The position numbers and the translations under genes are program-made. The notes beneath the pieces were generated by a model. That model made no database searches. It saw only the letters and a list, made by a program, of their open reading frames with translations, and was not told where the DNA came from. Shown here piece after piece: positions 44,598 to 52,126 of a stretch of DNA of 64,000 nucleotides (position 1 is the stretch's first letter; every line of letters begins with the position of its first letter). The stretch is from Mycolicibacterium porcinum (GTDB lineage Bacteria; Actinomycetota; Actinomycetes; Mycobacteriales; Mycobacteriaceae). The stretch lies in contig MVIG01000026.1 in NCBI GenBank assembly GCA_002086835.1, positions 1 to 64,000 on the forward strand. The letters are read 5' to 3'.

Positions 44598-45600
44598 AGC
44601 CACCGAAGCCCGGCCCGGGCAGCAGCAGGGCCACCCCGATCGCCGCGGCGACGCCGATGACGGTGTCGATCCCCCGGTCGGTGAGCAGCGCCATCGGCTC
44701 CGCCGGCTCGGCCAGATCCGTCATCAGCATGATCAGCGGGGTGAAGAAGCCCAGGGCGATGGCGTGATGGTGAGCCATGAACAGCTCGGTGGGAAACAGC
44801 AGCACCATCACACACACGGCCAGGACGTACTCGTTCGGGTGGGGCACCAGCAGCAGGGCGGCCACCACGAGGCCGATGAGCGTGCCGATCAACCGGTGCA
44901 CACCGCGGCGGACCCGGCCCGCGGTGTCGGCCGCGGCCAGCGGACCGGTGGCCGCCGCGATCGCCCAGTTGGCATGGTCCACACCCAGAAGCAGACCCGC
45001 GGTGCCCGCCGCCGTGACGGCCGTCGCGTAGCGGGCGGCGTGGACCATCACGCCCTGGGCGGGCACGGCGGAGGTGGGCGGCGCAGGGACCGGCCCGCGG
45101 GAGGCGTCGAGTATGCCGAGTGCGACGCACAGTAAAGCCGTTGCGGCACAGATGGACACCGCGGCCACCGGCGACACCCGACCAGCCGGCACCGTGGCGA
45201 CCGCGCCGAGTGCGAACACTCCGTAGAACGGCCCCTCCGGTTTGAGCGCGAGGCGGTCGGTCACCACCGAACCCACCGTCACGAAGGCGACCGCGGTGAT
45301 CACCAGCGCCCAGGGGTGCACCCGCATGTTCGCCAGGGTCACGCCGATGGCGACGCCGGCGATCAGGATCGCTGCCGCCTGTGACTGGTGGACGACACGC
45401 CGTTGCCGTGGCTCAGCCCGGCCGTACATCCCGGTGATGGCACCGAACACCGCGTAGATCATCAGGTCCGGACGTCCCGCGAACAGCAGCGCGACCCCGG
45501 GCACGGCCAGGCCGAGGGCGACCCGCAGGGCGGGGCGATGATCGCCAGGTGGCGGAGTCATCGCGATGCGCACCCGCGCATACACCCGAACGGTGCGCAT
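44566..45600 (-). CDS. FUSC-family (aromatic acid exporter-like) membrane protein
   Basis: This protein of about 344 residues, starting [14 protein letters not shown], has two sets of hydrophobic segments separated by a linker. It fits the fusaric acid resistance/YccS-like FUSC fold, with the [13 protein letters not shown] repeat region. ATG 45600 is chosen; ATG 45561 is an alternative. Longer in-frame extensions would cover two small reading frames upstream. The substrate is unknown. Confidence 0.72.
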   Translation of the reverse strand: MRTVRVYARVRIAMTPPPGDHRPALRVALGLAVPGVALLFAGRPDLMIYAVFGAITGMYGRAEPRQRRVVHQSQAAAILIAGVAIGVTLANMRVHPWALVITAVAFVTVGSVVTDRLALKPEGPFYGVFALGAVATVPAGRVSPVAAVSICAATALLCVALGILDASRGPVPAPPTSAVPAQGVMVHAARYATAVTAAGTAGLLLGVDHANWAIAAATGPLAAADTAGRVRRGVHRLIGTLIGLVVAALLLVPHPNEYVLAVCVMVLLFPTELFMAHHHAIALGFFTPLIMLMTDLAEPAEPMALLTDRGIDTVIGVAAAIGVALLLPGPGFGGFSWTRCRRPG

Positions 45601-45671
45601 GCAATCGAGGTTGCGCCACCGAGACGCCCTCGTCAAAGCGGTGTTTCCGACGAGCCGATCGGAGCTGCCTA

Positions 45672-45797
45672 TCAGTCGGGCTGGTCGGGCCGTCGGCGCC
45701 ACCTCCCGATGCGGCGTGCCACGGCAGTGGCAACCGCGGGAGCCAGCACCGGCAGCAGGCTGATCACGAGTAGCGCCAGTCCGCCGGTGATGGTCAT
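45672..45797 (-). CDS. Small single-pass membrane protein (41 aa)
   Basis: The frame begins MTITGGLALLVISLLPVLAP and continues with AVATAVARRIGRWRRRPDQPD. It has one membrane helix (about residues 5-24) followed by a strongly basic cytoplasmic tail, consistent with the positive-inside rule. No clear Shine-Dalgarno is visible. It lies 10 nt downstream of another tiny frame and upstream of the FUSC gene, in the same direction. No family is recognised. Confidence 0.4.
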   Translation of the reverse strand: MTITGGLALLVISLLPVLAPAVATAVARRIGRWRRRPDQPD

Positions 45798-45807
45798 CAG
45801 GGCAACC

Positions 45808-45909
45808 CTAGGTGGTAGCCAGCCAGGTGCGGGTGAGCCTGCCGGATTCCTCGTCGACCATGTCCAGGGCGATACGGCGCGCCCGCACCGCGGCGAGCTG
45901 ACGCTTCAT
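45808..45909 (-). CDS. Hypothetical small protein (33 aa)
   Basis: The frame starts MKRQLAAVRARRIALDMVDE and ends LTRTWLATT. It is basic, helical and soluble by composition. It precedes the 41-residue membrane protein by 10 nt, so the two may form a small cistron pair. The evidence is coding-like composition and spacing only. Confidence 0.25.
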   Translation of the reverse strand: MKRQLAAVRARRIALDMVDEESGRLTRTWLATT

Positions 45910-45935
45910 GGTCTCTAGTACCTACCGCTGTGGCA

Positions 45936-46637
45936 CTACTTCGGCGCGGCGTTGCGTTGAGTCACCCGGCCGGGTTTCGTCCAGCAGATGGTGTGCCGGA
46001 ACGCCAGCCGGTGGCGCATCTCGGCACCCGGCATGACGCGTTCGACGATCGTCTGCAGCTCGTCGAAGCTGAGCTGGGGATCGCGAACCGGGAACGGTGG
46101 TGGTTTCGGACCACCGGGCACCGGGTGCGGATGTTTGATCAGCCCGATGAGCGGGTTGGTCACCGCCGACGCCAAATCCCATGCGGTGTCACGGATCGAG
46201 ACGGGAGCGGCGAGTCCGACACACAGGAAGCGTCCGCCCGGGGCCAGGATCCGCTTGACGTCGGCCAGCGCCCGTTCGACAGCGAGGTGGTGCAGGACCG
46301 CGATCATGGTGACCAGGTCCGCGGGTCCGTCGAGTTGGGCCAGTTGGCTGTCGTCGATCGTGACGTTGTTGAGGCCGGCGCAGCGCCGGGCCGCTTCGGC
46401 GCGCATGCCCGCATCGACGTCTGTGCCGCGGACCTGTGCGAACCGAGCGGCCAGCCGGGCCACCAAGGCTCCTTGGCCGCATCCGATGTCGATCGCGGTG
46501 CCGCGGTGTGCGGGCAGGTTCGCCAGGATCCAACCGTGGAAATGGTCGTTGTGACTCCAGGGATGCCTGCTGTTGAACTGGTGCAGGCCCTCGGCTGCCC
46601 GCCGGATCAGTGGATGTTCGACGCCACGGATGTCCAT
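45936..46637 (-). CDS. SAM-dependent methyltransferase
   Basis: This protein of about 233 residues, starting MDIRGVEHPLIRRAAEG, is a class I methyltransferase. Motif I is AIDIGCGQGALVARL, with acidic motif II (RGTDVD) and motif III (LAPGGRFLCVG). The segment FNSRHPWSHNDHFHGWI is typical of uncharacterised actinobacterial class I methyltransferases. The substrate is unknown. It stands alone between a 300-nt gap and the ipdC terminator. Confidence 0.8.
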   Translation of the reverse strand: MDIRGVEHPLIRRAAEGLHQFNSRHPWSHNDHFHGWILANLPAHRGTAIDIGCGQGALVARLAARFAQVRGTDVDAGMRAEAARRCAGLNNVTIDDSQLAQLDGPADLVTMIAVLHHLAVERALADVKRILAPGGRFLCVGLAAPVSIRDTAWDLASAVTNPLIGLIKHPHPVPGGPKPPPFPVRDPQLSFDELQTIVERVMPGAEMRHRLAFRHTICWTKPGRVTQRNAAPK

Positions 46638-46671
46638 ATGTCCACTGTGCCCGGCGCGCCGTGCCAAACAG

Positions 46672-46732
46672 CGCGAGCAGACGCAAAACTGCCCCTTTTC
46701 ACGGGAAAGAGGCAGTTTTACGTCTGCTCGCG
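46672..46732. terminator. Long stem-loop downstream of ipdC
   Basis: CGCGAGCAGACG (46672-46683) plus AAAACTGCC (46685-46693) pairs with GGCAGTTTT (46711-46719) plus CGTCTGCTCGCG (46721-46732), with one C/A mismatch. It would terminate the echA20-ipdA-ipdB-ipdC transcript. Confidence 0.75.
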
Positions 46733-46762
46733 GGGAAAGTTTACGTCTGCTCGCGGGGAAAG
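46717..46762. repeat. Perfect 23-bp tandem duplication next to the ipdC stop
   Basis: A 23-nt unit (TTTACGTCTGCTCGCG followed by GGGAAAG) occurs at 46717-46739 and again, unchanged, at 46740-46762. The first copy forms the right arm of the stem-loop. The second ends directly beside the ipdC stop codon (46763-46765). Confidence 0.9.
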
Positions 46763-47833
46763 CTACTGGATGTAGCCCGACGCCGACTGCAGGTGTGCGA
46801 CAGCGTCGTCGACGATCTTCTCGACCAGCTCAGCGCACGACGGCAGGTCGCTGATGATGCCGGCGACCTGGCCCGAGGCCAGCACGCCGGCATCGGTGTT
46901 GCCCTCCACCAGGCCGGCTTTGAGCAGCATCGGGGTGTTGGCCGCCATCACGACCTGCGACCACGTGAGCTCTTTGCCACGCCGCATCGCGAGGCCGTCC
47001 TTGACCATCGACAGCCACGTCATACCCGAGAGCTTCTTGAACTTCTGGGCGTTGCCGACGGCGGCAGCGAAACCACGGGCCCGCGAACCGCTTTCCAGCT
47101 TCTCGACCAGACCGGTGCGCAGCACCCGGTGCGGCATGCCGTCGACCCGGGTGGACACCACGGTGCCGTCGAGCGCGGCCTGCAGGTACCGCTCCTTGAC
47201 CGCGTCGGGCACGGTGGAATCCGAGGTCAGCAGGAACCGCGTTCCCATCGCCACGCCCGCCGCACCGTAGGACAGTGCGGCGGCCAGGCCGCGGCCGTCG
47301 AAGAAACCGCCGGCGGCGATCACCGGCATGCCGGTGTCCTTGACAGCATCCAGCACCGAGGGCAGCAGCAGTGTGGTGGCGACGGGGCCGGTGTGGCCAC
47401 CGCCCTCTCCGCCCTGCACGATCACCGCGTCGGCACCCCAGCCGGCCACCTTCTTGGCGTGCTTGGCCGCACCGACCGACGGGATCACCACGACGCCCGC
47501 ATCTTTCAGCTTGGCGATCAGCTCGGGCTTGGGAGCTAGGGCGAAGGAGGCGACTTTGACTCCTTCGCGGATCAGGAGGTCGACGCGCGCGCCGGCGTCA
47601 CCCGCGTCGGCACGCATGTTGATGCCGAAGGGTTTGTCGGTGGCGGCCTTGACCTTGGTGACGGCGGTCTGCAGCTCATCGAGCGTCATCGTCGCTGACG
47701 CCAGGATGCCGAGCCCGCCGGCATTGGAGGTTGCGGCGACCAGTCGTGCACCGGCCACCCAGCCCATCCCCGTCTGTACGACGGGATGCTCGATGCCGAC
47801 CAGTTCGGTCAGCGGAGTCTTGAGCTTGCCCAT
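46763..47833 (-). CDS. ipdC: IpdC, nitronate monooxygenase-like flavoenzyme
   Basis: This 356-residue TIM-barrel FMN protein of the 2-nitropropane dioxygenase family is orthologous by position to Rv3553. The motifs QTGMGWVAGARLVAA, VQGGEGGGHTG and AAGGFFDGRGLAAALSYGA are present. It acts in C/D-ring degradation before EchA20-mediated ring opening. Its ATG is 3 nt after the ipdB stop, making it the last gene of the echA20-ipdA-ipdB-ipdC operon. Confidence 0.93.
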   Translation of the reverse strand: MGKLKTPLTELVGIEHPVVQTGMGWVAGARLVAATSNAGGLGILASATMTLDELQTAVTKVKAATDKPFGINMRADAGDAGARVDLLIREGVKVASFALAPKPELIAKLKDAGVVVIPSVGAAKHAKKVAGWGADAVIVQGGEGGGHTGPVATTLLLPSVLDAVKDTGMPVIAAGGFFDGRGLAAALSYGAAGVAMGTRFLLTSDSTVPDAVKERYLQAALDGTVVSTRVDGMPHRVLRTGLVEKLESGSRARGFAAAVGNAQKFKKLSGMTWLSMVKDGLAMRRGKELTWSQVVMAANTPMLLKAGLVEGNTDAGVLASGQVAGIISDLPSCAELVEKIVDDAVAHLQSASGYIQ

Positions 47834-47836
47834 TCT

Positions 47837-48586
47837 CTAGACCTTGACCTCTTTGTCGCGCAGCGACTTCGGATCGATGACCTCGCGCAGCAGCTTGAGC
47901 TCCTCGTCGGTGGCCAAGCGGGTGGTCTCGGCGGAGTCCAGCCCGTGCACCTCGAACGAGGTGTTGTCGGCGACCTGCTGGGCCTCGACGCCGGGGTGCA
48001 GCGACACTGCGCGCATCTGATGGTCGGGGCCGTTGAAGTCGAACACGCCGAGGTTGGACACCACCCGGTAGATGTTGGCGAACCGGTACGCCGGATTCTC
48101 CGGATCGACCTTGTCCCAACCGATTCCGGAGACGATGTCCACCGACTCGCAGAACACCCGCTTGGAGTGGTTGCCCACGAAGTAGCTGGTGGTGTGGTTG
48201 ATGCTGTTGCCGGGTGCACCGCGGACGCCGAACATCTGCCGGGTCGGGTGCTGGATCGGACCGAACGCCGACAGGTTCTGGTTGCCGTAGCGGTCGATCT
48301 GGTTGGCGCCCATCACCACATGGCGCTTGCCCCAGGCCAGGGTCTCGAAGACCCGGTTGAACGGCATCCAGCCCTCGACGGTGAAGGGGGCACCGATGGC
48401 CGGGGTGTCGGCCAGGATCCGGGCCTCACCGTCGGTGAGCACGATGTCGGGGGAGAAGGTCAGCCGGGCCAGCCGGGCACCGATCTGGACGACGGTGGTC
48501 ATCGGGCTGGCCATGATCTCGCCGGCGTCGCGGAACAACTCGGCGCAGGCGACGGCGCACACCTCGGCGCGGGTCACGGCACTCAC
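47837..48586 (-). CDS. ipdB: IpdB, beta subunit of COCHEA-CoA hydrolase
   Basis: This 249-residue protein has the class I CoA-transferase fold. It is the beta subunit of IpdAB, which hydrolyses the last ring of COCHEA-CoA rather than transferring CoA. The segment VVMGANQIDRYGNQNLS and the C-terminal region with VDIVSGIGWD are typical. It starts at GTG 48586, overlapping the ipdA stop (GTGA). Confidence 0.93.
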   Translation of the reverse strand: MSAVTRAEVCAVACAELFRDAGEIMASPMTTVVQIGARLARLTFSPDIVLTDGEARILADTPAIGAPFTVEGWMPFNRVFETLAWGKRHVVMGANQIDRYGNQNLSAFGPIQHPTRQMFGVRGAPGNSINHTTSYFVGNHSKRVFCESVDIVSGIGWDKVDPENPAYRFANIYRVVSNLGVFDFNGPDHQMRAVSLHPGVEAQQVADNTSFEVHGLDSAETTRLATDEELKLLREVIDPKSLRDKEVKV

Positions 48587-49497
48587 TTGGCGGCCTCCTT
48601 GTTTTCGGTGCTCCTCGCGTCCGCGGCCGCTTCCTTGAACTTCCGCACAGCCGCCTGGTAATCGGCCTCGCTTCCGGAGAGGTACGTCTTGACGAACTCG
48701 GCCCAGGTCTCGTCGGAGCCTGCGGCCTCTGCATAGTGGCGCTGGAACTTCTCGTCGCGCCGGTAATCGGGCTCGTTGGTGGTGAAGTGGGCGCCGTTGG
48801 GGGCCTCCACTACGGAGTCGACCATCATCCGGTTGATCAGAAGAGCCTGCGTCGGAACGGCTTTGACGAGTTCCTCGGTGGACACCACGCGCTCCACCGA
48901 CAGGAAGCGGCGCTGCGCCGACATCAGGAAAAGGTCGTCGAAGTAGGGGTCGATGCCGGTGTAGGCGGCATTGCCCTGGGCGTCACCGAGATTCATGTGC
49001 ACGAAGGCCGCGTCGAGGTTCAGTGCGGGCATCGCGATCAATTCCTCGTGGGCACCGTCGGTCTGGTACGGCGACTTCACGGTCTTGAGCTCGTCGCCCC
49101 AGAATGCGCGGACGTCGCTGCCGAGGCCGGCGCGGATCGGCAGGAACGGCAGCCGCTGGGCGGCCGCCTGCAGGCCGCAGCGCAGCATGCCCTCATCCAT
49201 CTCGCGGGCCTCGATCGCACCGGTGGTGCGGGCCTTGGCGAACCACGGGTCGTAGAACGGCGGCGAATCCAGCGAGACGAAGCCGTAGTAGACGCGCTTG
49301 ACCTTGCCGGCCGAGCACAGCAGGCCCAGGTCGGGGCCGCCGTAGGTGACCACGGTGAGGTCCTTGACGTCGGTGCGCAGCAGCGCGCGAACGAAGGCCA
49401 TCGGTTTGCGCCGTGAACCCCAGCCGCCGATGCCGATCGTCATCCCACTTTCGATCGAGGCGACCGCCTCGTCGAGAGTCGTCCTCTTATCACTCAT
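48583..49497 (-). CDS. ipdA: IpdA, alpha subunit of COCHEA-CoA hydrolase
   Basis: This 304-residue alpha subunit of the IpdAB complex has the class I CoA-transferase fold, with GMTIGIGGWGSRRKPMAFVR near the N-terminus and LNLDAAFVHMNLGDAQGN. It is orthologous to Rv3551. The ATG at 49497 overlaps the echA20 stop (ATGA). It is controlled through the KstR2 box at 50280. Confidence 0.93.
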   Translation of the reverse strand: MSDKRTTLDEAVASIESGMTIGIGGWGSRRKPMAFVRALLRTDVKDLTVVTYGGPDLGLLCSAGKVKRVYYGFVSLDSPPFYDPWFAKARTTGAIEAREMDEGMLRCGLQAAAQRLPFLPIRAGLGSDVRAFWGDELKTVKSPYQTDGAHEELIAMPALNLDAAFVHMNLGDAQGNAAYTGIDPYFDDLFLMSAQRRFLSVERVVSTEELVKAVPTQALLINRMMVDSVVEAPNGAHFTTNEPDYRRDEKFQRHYAEAAGSDETWAEFVKTYLSGSEADYQAAVRKFKEAAADARSTENKEAAK

Positions 49498-50249
49498 TTG
49501 GACCCCTTGTCAGTTCCGGCGAAGGCGTCGCGGTGTTCGTCGGACACACCGGACAGGTTGAGTTCGAAGGTGAAACCCTGCTCCATGCGGTACCGCGCGT
49601 TGACGGGTTGCACGTCGATGAAGTTCAGTGCCTCCTTGGCGGCCCGGATCACCCGGGTGTCCTTGCTGGCGATGTCGCGGGCGACGCGCAGCGCGGCCTC
49701 GTCGAGCTCCTCGCGGGGAACGACCTCGTGCACCGAACCGAAGTGATGCAGGGTCTCGGCGGGAACGGTTGCGGCGGTGAAGAACAGCCGGCGCATCAGG
49801 TGCTGGGGGACCAGCCGGGACAGGTGGGTGGCGGCACCGAGCGCGCCACGCTCCACCTCGGGCAGGCCGAACTTGGCGTCGTCGGAGGCCACGATCACGT
49901 CGGCGTTGCCGACCAGGCCGATCCCGCCGCCCACGCAGAAACCGTTGACGGCTGCGACGACGGGAACCTCGCACTCGTAGACGGCTTTGAACGCGTGGTA
50001 GCAGCCACGGTTGGCGTCGATGAGCGCGGTGAAGCCCTCGGTGTTCTGCATCTCCTTGATGTCGACACCGGCGTTGAAGCCGCGGCCCTCGGCTCGCAGG
50101 ATCACCACGTGGGTGCTGCGGTCGCGGCCTGCCGCGGTGATCGCATCGCCGAGTTCGAACCAGCCGGCCGACGGGATGGCGTTGACGGGCGGGTAGTTGA
50201 CGGTGACCGAGACGATGCCCGGTTCGACTGTCTTGGTGGTGATCGTCAT
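49494..50249 (-). CDS. echA20: EchA20, enoyl-CoA hydratase-family ring hydrolase
   Basis: This 251-residue crotonase-fold enzyme is orthologous to Rv3550, which opens the D-ring-derived cyclic ketone of C/D-ring intermediates by hydrolysis. The oxyanion-hole region AEGRGFNAGVDIKEM and GFCVGGGIGLVGNADVIVA are clear. The ATG at 50249 has AGGAAG about 8 nt upstream; the TTG three bases earlier is rejected. It is the first gene of the leftward ipd operon, with a KstR2 box 30 nt upstream. Confidence 0.93.
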   Translation of the reverse strand: MTITTKTVEPGIVSVTVNYPPVNAIPSAGWFELGDAITAAGRDRSTHVVILRAEGRGFNAGVDIKEMQNTEGFTALIDANRGCYHAFKAVYECEVPVVAAVNGFCVGGGIGLVGNADVIVASDDAKFGLPEVERGALGAATHLSRLVPQHLMRRLFFTAATVPAETLHHFGSVHEVVPREELDEAALRVARDIASKDTRVIRAAKEALNFIDVQPVNARYRMEQGFTFELNLSGVSDEHRDAFAGTDKGSK

Positions 50250-50279
50250 CAATCCACTTCCTGAAGGGGTCGCTACCTA

Positions 50280-50293
50280 AGCAAGCACTTGCT
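50280..50293. promoter_or_regulatory. KstR2 operator, echA20/SDR divergent promoter
   Basis: AGCAAGCACTTGCT matches AnCAAGnnCTTGnT exactly and is embedded in a larger symmetry (AAGCAAG...CTTGCTTGG). It lies between the divergent echA20 and SDR genes. On the plus side a TACGCT hexamer (50297-50302) ends 6 nt before the SDR GTG, predicting a leaderless mRNA. Confidence 0.92.
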
Positions 50294-50308
50294 TGGTACG
50301 CTAGCACA

Positions 50309-51091
50309 GTGACAGATACGCCAGAAGTCGGTGCCATCAATTTGGGTTTGGCCGGCAAGGTGGTCCTGGTGACTGGTGGAGTGCGAGGGGTTGGCGCTGG
50401 GATCAGCGCGGTTTTCGCCGGTCAGGGCGCCACTGTGGTGACCTGCGCACGCCGTCCGGTCGAGGGGCTGCCCTACGAGTTCCACAGCTGCGACATCCGG
50501 GATGACGAATCGGTGGCCGGGCTCATCGAGGCCGTCGTGGCCAAACACGGTCGGCTGGACGTCGTCGTCAACAACGCCGGCGGCTCGCCCTATGTGCTCG
50601 CTGCCGATGCGTCGGCGAAGTTCAGCACCAAGATCATCGAACTCAACCTGATCGGCGCGCTCTCGGTGTCCACCCACGCCAATGCGGTGATGCAGAAGCA
50701 GCAGACCGGCGGGACGATCGTCAACATCTCCAGCGTCAGCGGTCATCGACCCACTCCGGGGACCGCCGCGTACGGCGCGGCCAAGGCCGGTGTCGACAAC
50801 CTCACCTCGACGCTGGCCGTGGAATGGGCGCCCAAGGTGCGGGTGAACTCGGTGGTGGTCGGCATGGTCGAGACCGAGCAGTCCGAGCTGTTCTACGGCG
50901 ACGCCGAGTCCATCGCCGCCATCTCACGGAATGTGCCGTTGGGGCGGCTTGCCAAGCCGGCCGATATCGGCTGGGCCACAGCATTTCTGGCCTCGGATGC
51001 CGCGTCGTACATCAGCGGCGCCTCGTTGGAGGTACACGGTGGCGGCGAGCCGCCGCACTACCTGTCCACCACGACCGCTGACATCAAGTAA
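50309..51091 (+). CDS. SDR dehydrogenase, Rv3549c orthologue by position
   Basis: This 260-residue SDR has TGGVRGVGAG, VNNAGGSPYV and the catalytic YGAAKAG. It starts at GTG 50309, 6 nt after the -10 hexamer. It belongs to the KstR2 regulon through the box at 50280 and is followed 21 nt later by another SDR. Its precise step in C/D-ring or side-chain metabolism is not established. Confidence 0.87.
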   Translation: MTDTPEVGAINLGLAGKVVLVTGGVRGVGAGISAVFAGQGATVVTCARRPVEGLPYEFHSCDIRDDESVAGLIEAVVAKHGRLDVVVNNAGGSPYVLAADASAKFSTKIIELNLIGALSVSTHANAVMQKQQTGGTIVNISSVSGHRPTPGTAAYGAAKAGVDNLTSTLAVEWAPKVRVNSVVVGMVETEQSELFYGDAESIAAISRNVPLGRLAKPADIGWATAFLASDAASYISGASLEVHGGGEPPHYLSTTTADIK

Positions 51092-51112
51092 CTCGAAAAA
51101 GGAGACATCACA

Positions 51113-52018
51113 ATGGGATTGCTCGACGGCCGCGTGGTCATCGTGACGGGTGCCGGTGGCGGTATCGGGCGTGAGCACGCGCTCGCGTTCGCTGCCGAAG
51201 GTGCCCGCGTCGTGGTCAACGACATCGGGGTCGGCCTGGACGGTTCGCCGGCCGGTGGCGGTAGCGCCGCGCAGAACGTGGTCGACGAGATCGTAGCCGC
51301 CGGAGGCGAAGCCGTTGCCAATGGTTCCAACGTCGCCGACTGGGGCCAGGCCGAAGCCTTGATCCAGCAGGCTGTCGACACCTTCGGCACCCTCGACGTG
51401 CTGGTCAACAATGCCGGCATCGTGCGTGACCGGATGTTCGCCAATGCCACGGAGGAGGAGTTCGACGCCGTCACCGCCGTGCATCTCAAGGGGCACTTCG
51501 CCACCATGAAGCACGCCGCGGCGTACTGGCGGGCCAAGTCCAAGGCCGGTGAATCCGTCGATGCGCGCATCATCAATACCAGCTCGGGCGCGGGTCTTCA
51601 GGGCAGCGTCGGCCAGGCCACCTACAGCGCCGCCAAGGCCGGCATCGCGGCGCTGACGCTGGTCGCGGCGGCTGAGATGGGCCGCTACGGCGTCACCGTC
51701 AACGGCATCGCGCCCTCGGCGCGGACCCGCATGACCGAGACCGTCTTCGCCGACATGATGGCCACCCAGGACCAGGCCTTCGACGCCATGGCCGCGGAGA
51801 ACATCTCCCCGCTGGTGGTATGGCTCGGCAGTGTCGAGTCGAAGGACGTCACCGGCAAGATGTTCGAGCTCGAGGGCGGCAAGATTCGCATCGCCGAGGG
51901 CTGGGCCCATGGCCCGCAGATCGACAAGGGCGCGAAGTGGGATCCCGCCGAGCTGGGCCCGGTCGTCAACGACCTGCTCGCCAAGGCCCGCCCCGCTGTC
52001 CCGGTCTACGGCGCCTGA
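51113..52018 (+). CDS. SDR dehydrogenase, Rv3548c orthologue by position
   Basis: This 301-residue SDR resembles the dehydrogenase domain of peroxisomal multifunctional enzymes: VTGAGGGIGREHALAFA, VVNDIGVGLDGSPAGGG, VNNAGIVRDRMF and the catalytic YSAAKAG. That similarity suggests oxidation of a 3-hydroxyacyl-CoA. The ATG at 51113 has AAGGAG upstream. It probably forms one transcript with the preceding SDR. Confidence 0.87.
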   Translation: MGLLDGRVVIVTGAGGGIGREHALAFAAEGARVVVNDIGVGLDGSPAGGGSAAQNVVDEIVAAGGEAVANGSNVADWGQAEALIQQAVDTFGTLDVLVNNAGIVRDRMFANATEEEFDAVTAVHLKGHFATMKHAAAYWRAKSKAGESVDARIINTSSGAGLQGSVGQATYSAAKAGIAALTLVAAAEMGRYGVTVNGIAPSARTRMTETVFADMMATQDQAFDAMAAENISPLVVWLGSVESKDVTGKMFELEGGKIRIAEGWAHGPQIDKGAKWDPAELGPVVNDLLAKARPAVPVYGA

Positions 52019-52041
52019 GTTCTCTACTTGTTTCGTCGAGA

Positions 52042-52087
52042 CTGCGCTCAGATCGTGAAATCCGCCGGATTCTCGATCTGAGCGCAG
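52042..52087. terminator. Bidirectional stem-loop between SDR and phosphatase genes
   Basis: The perfect 14-bp arms CTGCGCTCAGATCG (52042-52055) and CGATCTGAGCGCAG (52074-52087) lie between convergent stops. Its left side plus GTGAAA resembles the stem-loop at 24203-24247. Confidence 0.75.
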
Positions 52088-52126
52088 CCTCGTTGCCCTA
52101 GCCGCAGATTCGAATACCTCTGCGCG

